64,000 nt of DNA from assembly GCF_000002425.4 (NCBI RefSeq), contig NC_037253.1, positions 4,839,573 through 4,903,572 on the forward strand, in the 5' to 3' direction. The translations under genes and the position numbers were made by a program. The notes under the pieces are model-generated. The model ran no database searches. It had not been told where the DNA came from and worked only from the letters and a program-made list of their open reading frames with translations. This stretch comes from Physcomitrium patens. Taxonomy: Eukaryota > Streptophyta > Bryopsida > Funariales > Funariaceae. This document shows positions 62,234-64,000 of the stretch, one piece after another (within the stretch, counting starts at the first letter, position 1; the number at the start of each line of letters is the position of its first letter).

Positions 62234-63794
62234 TGTAATAACATGACTAATAGGTAAAAAGATAAAAAAAATATTATATTTTAAAAGATCTTATTTCAAA
62301 TTATTGTAGCAAATTATCTTAGAAATATAGAGAATAGTCAAAGGATAGTAAACTAAAACTATAAATATTGCTTTTTTGCAAAGTGAGCGTCTACTTACTT
62401 TGTAAAAATATAAATAAAGAAAAACAAGCTAGATTAGAAAAATAAAGGATATAAGCATATTTAGAAGAGAATTAGGAGTTGATTTTAGCAAAAATTACCT
62501 TAAGAAGACTAAAATTGGTATCTAAAGAGGACCAATTATCAACCTAGATTGAAATCAAATCCTAAGGTATAAAACCACACACCTTTGATGATTCTAGGAT
62601 TCTTTTGCAAATTGGAGAGTATAATTTGGAAGAAGACTTTATAAGATTTTTTATTGCATTGATTTTAAGTAATTTGAGTTTGTAATGACTTTATAAGAGC
62701 TTTACAAAGTCAAATGTTGTTTTAGATGACTCTAGCTTTTATGAAATAAAATAAGATTTACAATTTGAACAATTTTATAAGTTTTGTAGTAAATCTAGAA
62801 GTAAAATTTTGTAAGATTGTGAGTATAGTTGTTTTAAAGATTATGAGTATAGTTTTTGTAAATTTTAGCTTAGTCAAAAAATCGAATTGAAGATTATTGA
62901 AGTTTAAGTGGATTTAGGTCTTAAAAATTGGATTTTAAGATCTAATAAGATTATCTAAGGTTTATAATAATTTTCTAATTAGATTGGAGTGATTTTTATT
63001 AAAGCTAATAATTGACTTGAATTTCAATACTTGTGCAAAACTTAAGAGTAAATTAATATTTCAATTAGAAGTTATTATTCTTGGAAGATCAATATTAAGG
63101 TCGAAGATAGAGGCTAGTCAACACCCGAATGAATTATGATGTTTTTTTTTCCATTTTTTATGTTCAAATTTGTAATTTTTATTAATTATTAGATTGTATG
63201 ATGTGTAAAATTTTAAGTAAGATCAATAGTTTAGTCAATAGATATTAAAGTTCTAAAATTGGCCTAAGGTTGGATTGAATTGGTTAGATTTCAATTAAGG
63301 TTTGTTTAAGAATTGATTAGGATTTGATTTAGGATTCAAGATTTGATTAAGATTTGGTTTAGGATTTAGAATCTAAAAAGGATTAATTTAGGATTTAAGA
63401 TCTAATAAAGGTTTATTTAGGATTTAAAGTTTAAAGTTTCTTTAGGATTTTTTTAAAATTTATTTAAGGTTCTTGTAGATTTTTTTTATATTTCTTTAGG
63501 ATTTCTTTAAGAATTGTTATTTTTTTATTTTGAATTTCTTTTAGATTTCTTTAGGATTTATTTAAGGATTTTTATTTTTATTTTTATTTTAGATTTCTTT
63601 AAGATTTCTTTAGAATTTCTTTAAGATTTCATAAAAGAAAATTAAGATTCTTTTGGATTTCTTTTAGATTTTTTAAGCTTTTATTGTATTTTATATATGA
63701 TTCTATGAATTATTAAGACTTGTTGTTGCAAATTTCTTTTACCTTCTATAGCCAAATGGCTAGTACATTCTCAAGGAAGACTTTACATAATATA
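62234..63794 (+). repeat. TGTAATA-ended repeat, copy C (with degenerate minisatellite)
   Basis: Begins TGTAATAACATGACTAATAG and aligns with copies A (inverted) and B. Its 63290-63700 part is a degenerate array of units like AGGATTTGATTTAGGATT, the reverse complement of the array in copy A. No coding sequence. Both edges are approximate. Confidence 0.62.
63290..63700. repeat. Degenerate ~20-bp minisatellite (TTTAGGATT-type)
   Basis: Imperfect copies of units built from AGGATTT and TTTAAG, grading into a TTTCTTTAGGA-type array at the right. Part of repeat copy C. Confidence 0.7.
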
Positions 63795-64000
63795 ATGTAT
63801 TTGGTAAATTTGATGTGAAAAGCTTACAACAAAAGATTAAAGATTGCAAAGAGAATATGACAAACAAAGCATTATAAGTAATTGTAAAAAAAATTGATCA
63901 ATAAGAAGGAAAGAATATTATAAAATATTGAAGATATTATATTAAAAAAATTAGAACTAAAGCATATTTTAGAGAATGAGATGGTTCAATTATTTGAATT
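63795..64000. other. AT-rich end of window
   Basis: Short stretch with nothing recognisable; the repeat context probably continues beyond the window. Confidence 0.4.

Noticed and set aside
1-64000. tRNA, rRNA, snRNA or other structured RNA genes
   Set aside because: None recognised by eye; a tRNA or Rfam covariance search would be decisive but could not be run.

Overview
The window is plant nuclear DNA, most likely from a moss or another early-diverging land plant. It is AT-rich and packed with LTR retrotransposons. Islands of more balanced base composition carry host genes with short GT-AG introns. The moss reading is an inference from the plant-specific GT37 fucosyltransferase, the chalcone-isomerase-like exon, the very short introns and a chromodomain Ty3/gypsy family; species cannot be proved from sequence alone.

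Layout. Positions 1-7130 are repeat land: a complete-looking old Ty1/copia fossil (492-5995, minus strand, 5-bp target duplication ATAAA) and AT-rich spacer. Positions 7131-12164 are a host island with a four-exon GT37 alpha-fucosyltransferase gene (9502-11534). Positions 12165-17109 are AT-rich, with one exon-like stretch near 13.57-13.78 kb and a 2.1-kb solo-LTR-like element (14526-16643). Positions 17115-30848 are a nest: a copia element (target duplication GACTA) holding a second 2.1-kb solo-LTR-like element (18782-20929) and a 6.4-kb chromodomain Ty3/gypsy element (23425-29807, minus). Positions 30854-38440 are older repeat debris, including one copy of a TGTAATA-ended repeat and the 5' part of another copia element.

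Positions 38440-44621 are a second host island: a chalcone-isomerase-fold exon, a 100-N assembly gap (39423-39522), and a second, nearly identical copy of the fucosyltransferase segment (41161-44621, exactly 32,456 bp from the first). From 44622 to the end the window is again repeats: a decayed gypsy copy on the minus strand, a younger plus-strand gypsy relative of the 23-30 kb element, then a further decayed gypsy copy broken up by other insertions.

Only the two fucosyltransferase genes look intact and functional; each would make a 553-residue type II Golgi enzyme that fucosylates cell-wall glycans. I found no operon-like system, CRISPR array or recognisable RNA gene. The observations most worth following are the near-perfect host-gene duplication beside an assembly gap, the mosaic similarity between the two younger gypsy copies, an extra reading frame between pol and the 3' LTR of that gypsy family, and the large solo-LTR-like families with clean target duplications.
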